44,657 nucleotides of DNA from Asanoa siamensis (GTDB taxonomy: Bacteria; Actinomycetota; Actinomycetes; Mycobacteriales; Micromonosporaceae), in the NCBI RefSeq assembly GCF_016862555.1, contig NZ_BONE01000062.1, positions 1 to 44,657 on the forward strand, read 5' to 3'. Below are positions 8,816 through 17,396 of this stretch, piece after piece. The translations under genes were made by a program, and so were the position numbers. The notes beneath the pieces are model-generated. The model was not told where the DNA came from. It searched no databases and worked only from the letters and a program-made list of their open reading frames with translations. Numbering within the stretch: position 1 is the stretch's first letter; each line of letters opens with the position of its first letter.

Positions 8816-9874
8816 ATGCGGAGCATCGGCGACACCGCCCGGGCCAGTGGGCTGAGCGTGAGCGCGCTGCGGTTCTACGACCGCGCGGGCGTCATCGTCC
8901 CGGCGCTCGTCGACCCGGTCAACGGCTACCGCTGGTACACGGACCACCAGGTCCGGCAGGCCAGGCTGGTCGCCGGCCTGCGCCGCGTCGGCATGCCGGT
9001 CGCCGAGATCGCCGCCGTGCTGGCCGCCGGGACACCGACGGCGCACGGCCTGGTGGACGCGCACCTGCGCCGCCTCGAGGCCGGGCTGACCGATGCCCGC
9101 CGTGAGCTCTCCCGTGTCCACGCCCTTCTCGACACGCAGGAGATCCCCATGACCAGCATGACCCTGACCAGCGCCGCCCTGGCCGCCGCGTGCGACTCCG
9201 TGCGGTTCGCCGCCGGCTCCGACCCCGAGTTGCCGATGCTCGCCGGCGTCCTGCTCGACACCGAGCCCGGCGCGATCACCTTCGTGGCCACCGACCGCTT
9301 CCGGATGGCGATCCACCGGGAGCCCGGCACCGTCGACGGCGACCCGGTCCGGGTGATCGCCCCGCTCGACTGGGTCGACGAGATCCGCGGGCGACGCGGC
9401 CGGGACGAGCCGGTCACCCTGCACCTGTCCGGCACCGCGATCGAGGCCGCCGGCGCGGGGTGGACGATCAAGGGCACCCCGCTCGGGTACGACTACACCG
9501 ACTGGCGCCGTGCGATCGAGGCCCGCAGCGCCGGCGGCGACCCGCGCCGGGCACCGGTCGACGCGGCGAGCCTGCGGGCGGCGATCGAGGACCCCGGAAC
9601 GCCGCGGGTCGTCCGCCGGCACGACGGCGTCGACCACGAGGTCGTCGTGCTCGCCGTCGGCGACACCGGCGGGATCGACGTCGTCGGCGATGCCGAATGG
9701 CAGGCCGGCGAGGACGAGCACGTCGCGGTCAACCGCGAGTTCCTGCTCCAGGCGCTGGCCGCGGGCGGCGACGGCCAGCTCGTCCTGGAGCTGGACGGCC
9801 CGATCCGCCCGCTGGCCATCCGCCGCCCGGCCGACGACCGCGCGTTCTCCCTGCTGATGCCCGTCAAGCGTTAA
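8816..9874 (+). CDS. MerR-type regulator fused to a DnaN (sliding clamp) fragment
   Basis: 352 residues from ATG 8816, preceded by GTGGAGAG. Residues 1-70 are a MerR winged helix (GDTARASGLSVSALRFYDRAG..NGYRWYTDHQVRQ), followed by a dimerisation coiled coil (about 72-105). From about 115 the sequence resembles DNA polymerase III beta: LAGVLLDTE...FVATDRFRMAIHRE matches clamp domain 2, and VNREFLLQALAA...LVLELDGPIRPLAIRR...LLMPVKR matches domain 3 including the C-terminal end. Domain 1 is missing and replaced by the DNA-binding head. In other MerR proteins this region binds the inducer, so the clamp fold may act as the sensor or partner-binding module. Similar fusions may be annotated in some actinomycetes; the role is unknown to me. 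The stop overlaps the convergent small gene by 11 bases. Confidence 0.85.
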   Translation: MRSIGDTARASGLSVSALRFYDRAGVIVPALVDPVNGYRWYTDHQVRQARLVAGLRRVGMPVAEIAAVLAAGTPTAHGLVDAHLRRLEAGLTDARRELSRVHALLDTQEIPMTSMTLTSAALAAACDSVRFAAGSDPELPMLAGVLLDTEPGAITFVATDRFRMAIHREPGTVDGDPVRVIAPLDWVDEIRGRRGRDEPVTLHLSGTAIEAAGAGWTIKGTPLGYDYTDWRRAIEARSAGGDPRRAPVDAASLRAAIEDPGTPRVVRRHDGVDHEVVVLAVGDTGGIDVVGDAEWQAGEDEHVAVNREFLLQALAAGGDGQLVLELDGPIRPLAIRRPADDRAFSLLMPVKR

Positions 9875-10115
9875 GGGCGCTCCCGGGCCGGGCCTGCTGC
9901 AGGATCGCTGCCGGCAGCTCCGGCCCGGCCGGCAGCGCCACCGGCTCCTTGGCCCGGGCCACCAGCTCCACCACGGTCCGGCTGAGCTGCGCCGCCGACT
10001 GCGACATCGACTCGTTCGCGGTCACGATCGCGGTCACGACCTCCGCCCGCGCCGCCTGCCCGTACCGGACGGCCTCCTCGACCCCCCGCGCCTGCGCGTC
10101 GATCGACTCCGCCAC
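9864..10115 (-). CDS. Small hypothetical protein, possibly 5'-truncated
   Basis: From GTG 10115 it encodes 83 residues, mostly helical (SIDAQARGVEEAVRYGQAARAE.., then a Pro-rich end). The same frame upstream reads like protein (LAAHFLPQIARTIQTPTIRP, bases about 10130-10190) but has no ATG or GTG before running into the end of the neighbouring gene; CTG at 10175 is the only nearby alternative. Either an unusual start is used or the 5' end was lost. I recognise no family. It lies directly behind the SnoaL-like gene on the same strand and overlaps the MerR-clamp stop at its 3' end. Confidence 0.4.
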   Translation of the reverse strand: MAESIDAQARGVEEAVRYGQAARAEVVTAIVTANESMSQSAAQLSRTVVELVARAKEPVALPAGPELPAAILQQARPGSALNA

Positions 10116-10194
10116 CTCCAGGATCGTCTCCGGCCGGATCGTCGGCGTCTGGATCGTGCGGGCGATCTGCGGCAGGAAGTGCGCAGCGAGACGT

Positions 10195-10578
10195 CTACCA
10201 GCGCTCCACCAGATGTTCGCGGCCTGGCGGCGGATCGTATGGCTCCGGCCAGTAGTCGACGACCCGGGTGATCAGCCCGTCATCGGACAGCTCGAACCAC
10301 ACGCAGGCGTCCTGGTGCTCGGTGTCGACGCGTGCATCGATCCACGCCGCGCCATGGCGGCCGTCGGCGACGATGAGACGTATCCGAAGGTGCCAGTCCC
10401 CGGGGTATTCCCTGTTGAACCGCAGGAAAGCCGACCTGCCACGGATCCGTTCACGGGTCTGCGGCATCTCGTACACCATGTCTTCGGTGAGCAGGTCGCT
10501 CAGCCGTTGCCAGTCGCGCTGCTCGGCGCTGTCAACGTAAACGCGCACAGCCTCTCGGGTTCTCGATGTCTCGTCCAC
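10195..10578 (-). CDS. SnoaL-like (NTF2 fold) protein
   Basis: 127 residues from GTG 10578 to TAG 10195. The cone-shaped NTF2-like fold is suggested by an opening helix (REAVRVYVDSAEQRDWQRLSDLLTEDMVYEMPQTRERIRGR), the following GRSAFLRFNREYPGDWH segment and alternating strands ending ITRVVDYWPEPYDPP. These proteins are either small enzymes or ligand binders, often called nuclear transport factor 2 family proteins. No catalytic residues can be assigned safely. It lies 41 bp behind araA on the same strand and may be the last gene of that operon, but it has no obvious link to arabinose. Confidence 0.75.
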   Translation of the reverse strand: MDETSRTREAVRVYVDSAEQRDWQRLSDLLTEDMVYEMPQTRERIRGRSAFLRFNREYPGDWHLRIRLIVADGRHGAAWIDARVDTEHQDACVWFELSDDGLITRVVDYWPEPYDPPPGREHLVERW

Positions 10579-10619
10579 GGCGCGCAACGCTACCTGGCAG
10601 CACCGACAACCTCGAGGTG

Positions 10620-12107
10620 TCAGAGGGCGCGGTTGAGCCGGTGGTACGCGGCCGTCCAGCGGAGTTCCTGGACGAAGCGGCGGACCGTGGTGGTGCCGTC
10701 GACCAGGGCCAGCTCCGTGCCCGTCATCTCGGCCAGGTCGTGCAACTCCGCCGCGCCGACCGCCTGGGACAGCGCCGTGTGGTGCGGGCCGCCGGCGGTC
10801 AGCCAGGCCTCGGCCGCGGTCAGCAGGTCCGGCCGGGGCACCCAGATCGCCCGGGCGACCGGCAGTTTCGGCAGCGGGTGGTCCGCCGGGACCACGTCGA
10901 CCTCGTTGGCCACCAGGCGGAAGCGCTCGCCCAGGTCGGCCAGACCGACCACGACCGCCGGGCCCGGAGCCGCGTCGAAGACCAGGCGCACCGGGTCCTC
11001 GCGGCCGCCGATCGACAGCGGGTGGATTTCGGCGCGTGGCGTGTCGCCGGCGATCGACGGGCAGATCTCCAGCATGTGCGCGCCGAGGGTGCGTTCGTGG
11101 CCGGGTGTCAGGTCGTAGGTGTAGTCCTCCATGAACGAGGTGCCGCCCGGAAGCCCCACGGACATCGCCTTGAGCGTGCGGACCAGCACCGCCGTCTTCC
11201 AGTCGCCCTCGCCGCCGAAGCCGAAGCCGTCGGCCATCAGCCGCTGCACCGCCAGACCCGGGAGCTGGCGCAGCCGGCCCAGGTCCTCGAAGTTGGAGGT
11301 GAACGCCCCGAAGCCTCCCGCGGTCAGGAACGACCGCAGCCCCAGCTCGATGCGGCCGGCGTAGCGCAATGACTCGTGCCGCTCCCCGCCCGGACGCAGC
11401 ACCGGGTCGAGCCGGTAGACCTGGTCGTACTCCGTGACCAGTTTGTCCACATCGGAGTCCGATGCGGCGTCGACCGCGTCCGCGAGGTCGGTCACGCCGT
11501 ACGTGTTGACCGAGACGCCGAACCGCAGCTGCGCCTCGACCTTGTCGCCTTCGGTGACCGCGACGTCGCGCATGTTGTCGCCGAACCGGGCCAGCCGCAG
11601 CGACCGCATCTCGGCCCGGCCCAGCGCGGCCCGGGTCCAGGTGCCGATCCGGGCGGTGACCCGCGGGTCGCTGACGTGCCCGGCCACCGTCTTGCGGGGC
11701 ACGCCGAGCCGGGTCTGCACGTAGCCGAACTCGCGGTCGCCGTGCGCCGCCTGGTTGAGGTTCATGAAGTCCATGTCGATGTCGGCCCACGGCAGGGCCA
11801 CATTGGACTGGGTGTGCAGGTGCAGCAGCGGCAGGTCGAGCGCGTCGAGCCCGGCGATCCACATCTTCGCGGGCGAGAACGTGTGCATCCAGGCGATCAC
11901 GCCGACCACGTCGTCGGTCGACGCGGCGGCGCGGCAGCACCGCAGGATGGCCTCCGACGAGGTGAGCACCGGCTGCCACTCGACCTGGGCCGGCACGTCG
12001 GCGCTGGTGTCGAGGGCGGCGGCGATCTCCTGCGACTGCTCGGCCACCTGGCGCAGGGTGTCGGGCCCGTAGAGCTCCTGGCTACCCGTGAGGAACCACA
12101 GACGCAT
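10620..12107 (-). CDS. araA: L-arabinose isomerase
   Basis: 495 residues from ATG 12107, preceded by AAGGAG; a much longer open frame in the same register overlaps araB and is not used. AraA converts L-arabinose to L-ribulose in the cytoplasm with a divalent metal. The start [18 protein letters not shown] is diagnostic, and the metal/catalytic positions known from the E. coli enzyme are present: GFGGEGDWK (Glu), FMEDYTYDL (Glu), [12 protein letters not shown] (His) and GGPHHTALS (His). Length is normal. It lies 17 bp behind araB in an operon that also encodes a sugar ABC importer. The usual third gene, araD, is absent from the window. Confidence 0.97.
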   Translation of the reverse strand: MRLWFLTGSQELYGPDTLRQVAEQSQEIAAALDTSADVPAQVEWQPVLTSSEAILRCCRAAASTDDVVGVIAWMHTFSPAKMWIAGLDALDLPLLHLHTQSNVALPWADIDMDFMNLNQAAHGDREFGYVQTRLGVPRKTVAGHVSDPRVTARIGTWTRAALGRAEMRSLRLARFGDNMRDVAVTEGDKVEAQLRFGVSVNTYGVTDLADAVDAASDSDVDKLVTEYDQVYRLDPVLRPGGERHESLRYAGRIELGLRSFLTAGGFGAFTSNFEDLGRLRQLPGLAVQRLMADGFGFGGEGDWKTAVLVRTLKAMSVGLPGGTSFMEDYTYDLTPGHERTLGAHMLEICPSIAGDTPRAEIHPLSIGGREDPVRLVFDAAPGPAVVVGLADLGERFRLVANEVDVVPADHPLPKLPVARAIWVPRPDLLTAAEAWLTAGGPHHTALSQAVGAAELHDLAEMTGTELALVDGTTTVRRFVQELRWTAAYHRLNRAL

Positions 12108-12124
12108 CCGCGTACTCCTTGTGG

Positions 12125-13771
12125 TCAGGCGCCCGCGCGGCGGGCGTGCAGACGGTGCAACACCTTCGAGGCACCGCGCCCGAAGTGGTCGTGCAGCTCG
12201 CGGTAGTCGGCGTAGATCGGGTCGTACGCGTCGGCGCGCTCCGGATCGGGCCGGTAGACCTCCGGCGCCCGGCTGCCCATCACCGCGGCCGCGGCCCGGA
12301 CGTCGGGATAGCACCCGGCGGCCACCGCGGCATGGATCGCCGAGCCCAGCGCCGGCCCCTGCGCGGATCCGGCCACCGCGATCGGCCGGCGCAGGACGTC
12401 CGCGTACACCTGCATGAGGAACGCGTTCTTCAGCAACCCGCCCGCCGCGACCACCTCGCGGACCGGCACGCCGGCGGCCTCGAACGTCTCGACGATCATC
12501 CGGGTGCCGAACGCGGTGGCCTCGACGAGCGCGCGGTACTGCTCCTCGGGCCGGGTCGCCAGGGTCTGGCCGAGGATCACGCCGGAGAGCGCGTGGTCGA
12601 CCAGCACCGACCGGTTGCCGCTGTGCCAGTCGAGCGCGACCAGACCGTGCGCGCCGACCGGCTGTGCGGCGGCGAGCGCGCTCAGGTGCTCGTGCACGTC
12701 CCGGCCGGCGGCCGCCGCCGCCGCCTCCACATAGGAGGGCGGCACCGAGGTCGCGGCGAACCAGGCGAAGATGTCGCCCACGCCGCTCTGGCCGGCCTCG
12801 TAGCCCCAGAGGCCCTCGACGATCCCGTCGGCCACCACGCCGCACATGCCGGGCACCTCGGCGAGCTGGTCGCTGGAGAGCACGTGGCAGGTCGAGGTGC
12901 CCATGATGGCGACGAGCTGGCCGGGTTCGACGGCCCGGGCGGCGGGCGCGGTGACGTGCGCGTCGACGTTGCCGACGGCGACCGCGATGCCTTCCGGCAG
13001 CCCGGTGAGCGCCGCCGCCCGCGCCGTCAGCGAGCCGGCCCGACCGCCCAATGGGGACAGTGGCTGCCGCAGCTTGTCGACGAACCCCGCGAAGCGCGGG
13101 TCGAGGGCGGCCAGGTAGTCCGGCGAGGGGTAATCGCCGTCCTGGTGGATGCCCTTGTAGCCCGCCGTGCAGACGTTGCGGGTCTCCGCGCCGCACAGCT
13201 CCCAGACGATCCAGTCGGCGGCCTCGATCCAGCGCGCGGCCAGTGCGTAGAGCTCCGGGTCCTCGTGGAGCAGTTGCAGGCCCTTGGCGAACTGCCACTC
13301 CGAGGAGATCTTGCCGCCGTAGCGGCGCAGCCACGGCTCACCGCGGGCCGCGGCGACGGCGTTGATCCGGTCGGCCTGGCCCTGGGCGGCGTGGTGCTTC
13401 CAGAGCTTCGGGTACGCGTGCGGCCGGTCCGCCAAGCCGTCGACCTCGCAGAGCGGGGTGCCGTCGGCGAGGGTCGGCAGGACGGTGCACGCGGTGAAGT
13501 CGGTGCCGACGCCCACGACGTCGGTCGGGGCGACGTCGGCCGCCGCCAGCGCCTTCGGGATCGCCTCGCGCAGCACGTCCCGCCAGTCCTGCGGCACCTG
13601 CAGCGCCCAGTTCGGCGGCAGCGGACGCCCGCTGACCGGCAGGGCGCGCTCGACCGCGCCGTGCGCGTACTCGTGCGTCGCGGAGCCGACCTCCGCGCCG
13701 TCGGAGACCCGGACCACCACGGCCCGGCCGGAAAGCGTGCCGAAGTCGACGCCGACCACGTAGTCGGGCAC
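12125..13771 (-). CDS. araB: Ribulokinase
   Basis: 548 residues from GTG 13771, behind AGGGGGTGG. AraB phosphorylates L-ribulose to L-ribulose 5-phosphate with ATP. The FGGY-kinase N-terminal fold begins [15 protein letters not shown] (phosphate-binding loop), and the ribulokinase signature MGTSTCHV is at about residue 290, followed by [11 protein letters not shown] and the C-terminal [19 protein letters not shown] motif. Order in the operon is transporter, araB, araA. Spacing to the upstream permease gene is 10 bp, so the two are cotranscribed. Expression is probably controlled by the LacI protein at 18482. Confidence 0.96.
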   Translation of the reverse strand: MPDYVVGVDFGTLSGRAVVVRVSDGAEVGSATHEYAHGAVERALPVSGRPLPPNWALQVPQDWRDVLREAIPKALAAADVAPTDVVGVGTDFTACTVLPTLADGTPLCEVDGLADRPHAYPKLWKHHAAQGQADRINAVAAARGEPWLRRYGGKISSEWQFAKGLQLLHEDPELYALAARWIEAADWIVWELCGAETRNVCTAGYKGIHQDGDYPSPDYLAALDPRFAGFVDKLRQPLSPLGGRAGSLTARAAALTGLPEGIAVAVGNVDAHVTAPAARAVEPGQLVAIMGTSTCHVLSSDQLAEVPGMCGVVADGIVEGLWGYEAGQSGVGDIFAWFAATSVPPSYVEAAAAAAGRDVHEHLSALAAAQPVGAHGLVALDWHSGNRSVLVDHALSGVILGQTLATRPEEQYRALVEATAFGTRMIVETFEAAGVPVREVVAAGGLLKNAFLMQVYADVLRRPIAVAGSAQGPALGSAIHAAVAAGCYPDVRAAAAVMGSRAPEVYRPDPERADAYDPIYADYRELHDHFGRGASKVLHRLHARRAGA

Positions 13772-13781
13772 AGCCCACCCC

Positions 13782-14789
13782 CTATCGGCGCCGCCGCGTG
13801 ACGACGCGCTGCAGGACGATGAAGACGAACAGGAACAGTCCGATGAAAATCTTCGTCCACCAGGAGCTGAGATTGCCCTGGAACGTGATGATCGTCTGGA
13901 TCAGGCCGAGCACCAGGACGCCGAGCACCGTGCCCAGGACATAGCCGGAGCCGCCGGTGAGCAGCGTGCCGCCGATGACCACCGCCGCGATCGCGTCGAG
14001 TTCCATGCCGGACGCGTGCAGGCCGTAGCCGGAGGACATGTAGAAGCTGAGCAGCACCCCGCCGAGGCCCGAGCAGAGCCCGCTGATCGTGTAGACCGCG
14101 ACCCGGGTGCGGCCGACCCGCAGGCCCATCAGGCGTGCCGACTGCGGGTCTCCGCCCACGGCGTACACGTCGCGGCCGAAGGTCGTGTATGCCAGCACGT
14201 AGGCGGCGATCAGCACGACGGCGAGCGCGACGAGGACGCTGATCGAGATGAACCAGCCGCCGAACCAGAGTTGGGCGTTGGACACGCGTACCCAGAACGG
14301 GTCGTCGATCGGGATCGAGTCGGTGCTGATCACGTAGCAGAGCCCGCGGGCGAGGAACATGCCGGCGAGGGTCGCGATGAACGGCTGCACGTCGAAGTAA
14401 TGGATCATCAGGCCCATGCCGAGCCCGATCGTCGAGCCCATCAGCAGCGCGACGGGCAGCACGACGGCCGGTGGCCAGCCGTTCTCCAGGAGAAGCGCGA
14501 CCACCATCGTCGTCAACGCGACCACCGCGCCGACCGAGAGGTCGATGCCGCCGGTCAGGATCACGAACGTCATGCCGACCGCGACCACGAGCAGGAACGC
14601 GTTGTCGATGAAGATGTTGAGCACGATCTGGGTGTCGCTGAAGCCGGTGTAGTTGACGACGCCGATCCCGTACATCAGGGAGATCAGGACCGCTGTCGCG
14701 GTGACCGGCAGGTATTTCTGGCGTGGCACGAACCGGCGCACGCGGGCCGTGACAGGCGCCGGCGCGACCTTGGTGTCGAGATCCATCAT
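13782..14789 (-). CDS. Sugar ABC transporter permease, YjfF type
   Basis: 335 residues from ATG 14789, which overlaps the upstream stop by ATGA. About eight to ten membrane helices follow a short cytoplasmic start. The sequence contains the AraH/RbsC-family hallmark FVILTGGIDLSVGAVVAL near residue 85 and AVVIGGTLLTGG in the second half. It forms the membrane channel with the neighbouring permease; two different permeases, one binding protein and one double ATPase is the Ytf/Yjf (galactofuranose or arabinofuranose) arrangement. The coupling to araBA argues for L-arabinose in furanose form or a similar pentose as substrate, which is inference. Confidence 0.88.
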   Translation of the reverse strand: MMDLDTKVAPAPVTARVRRFVPRQKYLPVTATAVLISLMYGIGVVNYTGFSDTQIVLNIFIDNAFLLVVAVGMTFVILTGGIDLSVGAVVALTTMVVALLLENGWPPAVVLPVALLMGSTIGLGMGLMIHYFDVQPFIATLAGMFLARGLCYVISTDSIPIDDPFWVRVSNAQLWFGGWFISISVLVALAVVLIAAYVLAYTTFGRDVYAVGGDPQSARLMGLRVGRTRVAVYTISGLCSGLGGVLLSFYMSSGYGLHASGMELDAIAAVVIGGTLLTGGSGYVLGTVLGVLVLGLIQTIITFQGNLSSWWTKIFIGLFLFVFIVLQRVVTRRRR

Positions 14790-15799
14790 GCGCGCGCCAC
14801 CTCCGCTGGCTGGCGACGGGTGAACCGGGCGCGGAAGGCGGGTGCCTGCACGAGGCAGAGGATCACCACGACCACCGCCTTGAACAGCAGCGTGACCTCG
14901 GGCGGGATGCCGATCGTGTAGACCGTCGTGTCCAGCGTCTTGATCAGGATCGCGCCGATCACGGTGCCCGCGATCGAGAACCGACCGCCCAGCAACGAAG
15001 TGCCGCCGATCACCACCGCGAGGATCGCGTCGAGTTCGATCAGCAGGCCCGCGTTGTTGCCGTCGGCGCTGGACACCGTCGAGCTGACCATCAGCCCGGC
15101 CACGCCGGCGCAGACCGCGCAGGCCACGTACGCGATGATGATCAACCGCCGGGACCGGATGCCGGCGAGCCGGCTGGCTCCGGCATTTCCGCCGACCGAC
15201 TCGAGCAGCATCCCGAACGCGGTGCGCCGGGTGACCACCGCGACGATCGCCACCAGCGCGGCCGCGATGATGATCGGCACGGGGACGGCCAACAGGAAAC
15301 CGGTGGCGATCGCCTTGTACGGAGGCGAGTTGACGTTGATGATCTGGCCGTCGGTGATGAGCTGCGCGACGCCGCGGCCGGCGATCATCAGGATCAGGGT
15401 CGCGATGATCGGCTGGATGCCGACGACGCCGACCAGGAAGCCGTTCCACAGCCCGAGGCCCGCGCAGAGCAGCAGGGCCAGCGCCACGGCGAACAGGACG
15501 CCGCCGACCGCGCCCTGGTCGCCGAGGCCGCTGATCTGCTGGCACGCCAGCGCTCCGGAGATCGCGACGACGGCGCCCACCGAGAGGTCGATGCCGCCGG
15601 TCGCGATGACCAGCGTCATGCCGAGCGCGACGAGGAGCAGCGGTGCGCCCTGCCGGAGGATGTCGAACAGCGCGCCGTAGAAGTGACCGTCGCGGACCTC
15701 GACGGCGAAGAAGTCGGGCGTGAAGAAGAGGTTGCCGACGAGCAGCGACACCAGCATCGCCAGCGGCCAGAAGAGGCGGTGCCGGACAACCGTCGTCAT
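14786..15799 (-). CDS. Sugar ABC transporter permease, YtfT type
   Basis: 337 residues from ATG 15799, overlapping the ATPase stop by ATGA. It is the second RbsC-like permease of the set, with LVIATGGIDLSVGAVVAISG near residue 70, GIRSRRLIIIAYVACAVCAG in the middle and AVVIGGTSLLGGRFSIAG towards the end. About ten hydrophobic helices. The protein belongs in the inner membrane with the YjfF-type partner and delivers the sugar to the cytoplasm when the ATPase hydrolyses ATP. The chain of ATGA overlaps through three genes suggests fixed stoichiometry of the complex. Confidence 0.88.
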   Translation of the reverse strand: MTTVVRHRLFWPLAMLVSLLVGNLFFTPDFFAVEVRDGHFYGALFDILRQGAPLLLVALGMTLVIATGGIDLSVGAVVAISGALACQQISGLGDQGAVGGVLFAVALALLLCAGLGLWNGFLVGVVGIQPIIATLILMIAGRGVAQLITDGQIINVNSPPYKAIATGFLLAVPVPIIIAAALVAIVAVVTRRTAFGMLLESVGGNAGASRLAGIRSRRLIIIAYVACAVCAGVAGLMVSSTVSSADGNNAGLLIELDAILAVVIGGTSLLGGRFSIAGTVIGAILIKTLDTTVYTIGIPPEVTLLFKAVVVVILCLVQAPAFRARFTRRQPAEVARA

Positions 15800-17322
15800 G
15801 CCGCGCCTCCGCTCGCGATCGCCGCCATCACCCGGTCGGTGTCGAGACCGTCGGTGTTCTCCAGCTCGGCGACCAGCCGCCGGTCGCGCAGCACGGCGAC
15901 CTTGTGGCTGAGCCGCAGCACCTCTTCGAGCTCGGCGGAGATGAACAGCACCGCCATGCCGCCGTCGGAGAGCTCGACCACGAGACGCTGGATCTCGGCC
16001 TTGGCGCCGACGTCGATGCCGCGGGTCGGCTCGTCGAGGATCATCAGCTTGGGCTCGGTGATCAGCCACCGGGCCAGCAGCACCTTCTGCTGGTTGCCGC
16101 CGCTGAGGTTGCGGACGGGCAGCTCCGGGTCGGCCGGGCGGATGTCGAGCGCCTTGACGTAGCGGGCGACCAGCTCGTCCTGCCGGCCGCGGGGCACCGG
16201 GCGGGCCCAGCCACGCGCGGCCTGCATCGCCAGGATGATGTTCTCGCGGACCGTCAGGTCCTCGACGAGGCCGTCGGTGCGCCGGTTCTCGGGGCAGTAG
16301 GCGATCCTGTGCCGCATCGCGGACTGCGGGCCCCGGAACGCCACCGGCGCCCCGTCGACGCGCAGCCGGCCCTGGTCGGCGCGGTCGGCGCCGAAGAGCA
16401 GGCGGGCGATCTCGGTGCGGCCGGAACCCAGCAGGCCGGCCAGGCCGACCACCTCGCCCTTGTGGATGGCCAGCGAGAACGGCGCGATCGCGCCTGTGCG
16501 GCCGAGCGTCTCGGCGCTGACGATCGGCGTGCCCCGTTCCAGCGCGGCGACCTCGCGGCGCGGGGCCTCCTCGATGTCCTCGAGCGCCGCCAGCTCCTTG
16601 CCGATCATCGCGGCGACGAGGTCGAGCTGGCTCAGCTCGGCGGTGCGGAACTCGCCCACCAGGCGGCCGTTGCGCAGCACGGTCATCCGGTCGGCGATCT
16701 CGTAGACCTGGTCGAGGAAGTGCGTCACGAACAGGATCGCGATGCCCTCGTCCTTGAGCCCGCGCATGACCCGGAAGAGCTGGTCCACCTCGGACGCGTC
16801 AAGGCTCGAGGTGGGCTCGTCGAGCACCAGCACCTTGGCGTCGACGTCGAGGGCACGGGCGATGGCGACCATCTGTTGTACGGCGATCGAATGCGTCCCG
16901 AGGTCGGAGCCGACGTCGATGGACAGGTGGAGGCGCGCCAGCAGGTCCTCGGCCCGGCGCCGCATCGCCGACCACCGGATCCGGCCGAACCTCGTGGGCG
17001 ACCGCCCGATCAGCACGTTCTCGGCGACCGAGAGGTTCGGACAGAGGTTGATCTCCTGGTAGACGGTGCTGATGCCGGCCTGCTGGGCCTGGTGGGGCCC
17101 GGCGAAGGCGACCTGCTCGCCGCCGAGCGTGATGTCGCCCTGGTCGTGGTGGTAGGCGCCGGTGAGCACCTTGATCAGGGTCGACTTGCCCGCGCCGTTC
17201 TCGCCCATGAGGGCGTGCACCTCGCCCGGGAACAGTCGCAGGTCGACGCCGTCGAGCGCGACGACGCCGGGGAACCGCTTGCCGATGCCGCGCATGACGA
17301 GCACCGGCTCCGTTTCCGACAT
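15796..17322 (-). CDS. Sugar ABC transporter ATP-binding protein (two ABC domains), YtfR/AraG type
   Basis: 508 residues from ATG 17322. The first nucleotide-binding domain has GENGAGKST at about residues 40-48 (Walker A) and VLVLDEPTSSLD (Walker B). The second starts near residue 260 with the degenerate loop LLGSGRTEIARLL, then the signature LSGGNQQKVLLARWL and LMILDEPTRGIDVG. Double ATPases of this layout power ribose, arabinose and galactofuranose importers. It lies 74 bp behind the binding-protein gene with a strong hairpin in the gap. Confidence 0.93.
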   Translation of the reverse strand: MSETEPVLVMRGIGKRFPGVVALDGVDLRLFPGEVHALMGENGAGKSTLIKVLTGAYHHDQGDITLGGEQVAFAGPHQAQQAGISTVYQEINLCPNLSVAENVLIGRSPTRFGRIRWSAMRRRAEDLLARLHLSIDVGSDLGTHSIAVQQMVAIARALDVDAKVLVLDEPTSSLDASEVDQLFRVMRGLKDEGIAILFVTHFLDQVYEIADRMTVLRNGRLVGEFRTAELSQLDLVAAMIGKELAALEDIEEAPRREVAALERGTPIVSAETLGRTGAIAPFSLAIHKGEVVGLAGLLGSGRTEIARLLFGADRADQGRLRVDGAPVAFRGPQSAMRHRIAYCPENRRTDGLVEDLTVRENIILAMQAARGWARPVPRGRQDELVARYVKALDIRPADPELPVRNLSGGNQQKVLLARWLITEPKLMILDEPTRGIDVGAKAEIQRLVVELSDGGMAVLFISAELEEVLRLSHKVAVLRDRRLVAELENTDGLDTDRVMAAIASGGAA

Positions 17323-17340
17323 GGCCCTCTCCCGTAACGG

Positions 17341-17392
17341 GAAGGGGTGACGCAGTGTCTGCCTTCGGGGCCTGACCCTGGGTCACCCCTTC
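17341..17392 (-). terminator. Intercistronic hairpin after the binding-protein gene
   Basis: GAAGGGGTGAC (17341-17351) and GTCACCCCTTC (17382-17392) form a perfect 11-bp stem. A smaller GCC-TTCG-GGGC hairpin sits in the loop. It lies between the binding-protein stop and the ATPase start. Such stems often protect the upstream message or cause partial termination, so that binding protein exceeds the membrane parts. Confidence 0.6.
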
Positions 17393-17396
17393 GCAC

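Noticed and set aside
10620-13334. A 904-residue frame extending araA upstream.
   Set aside because: The extension covers araB in another frame and is Arg/Gly rich. The true araA start at 12107 has a ribosome site and the [14 protein letters not shown] opening.
12119-13801. A 560-residue plus-strand frame opposite araB.
   Set aside because: It is the complement-frame shadow of the ribulokinase gene, with Val/Arg/Asp/Gly-rich composition and no motifs.
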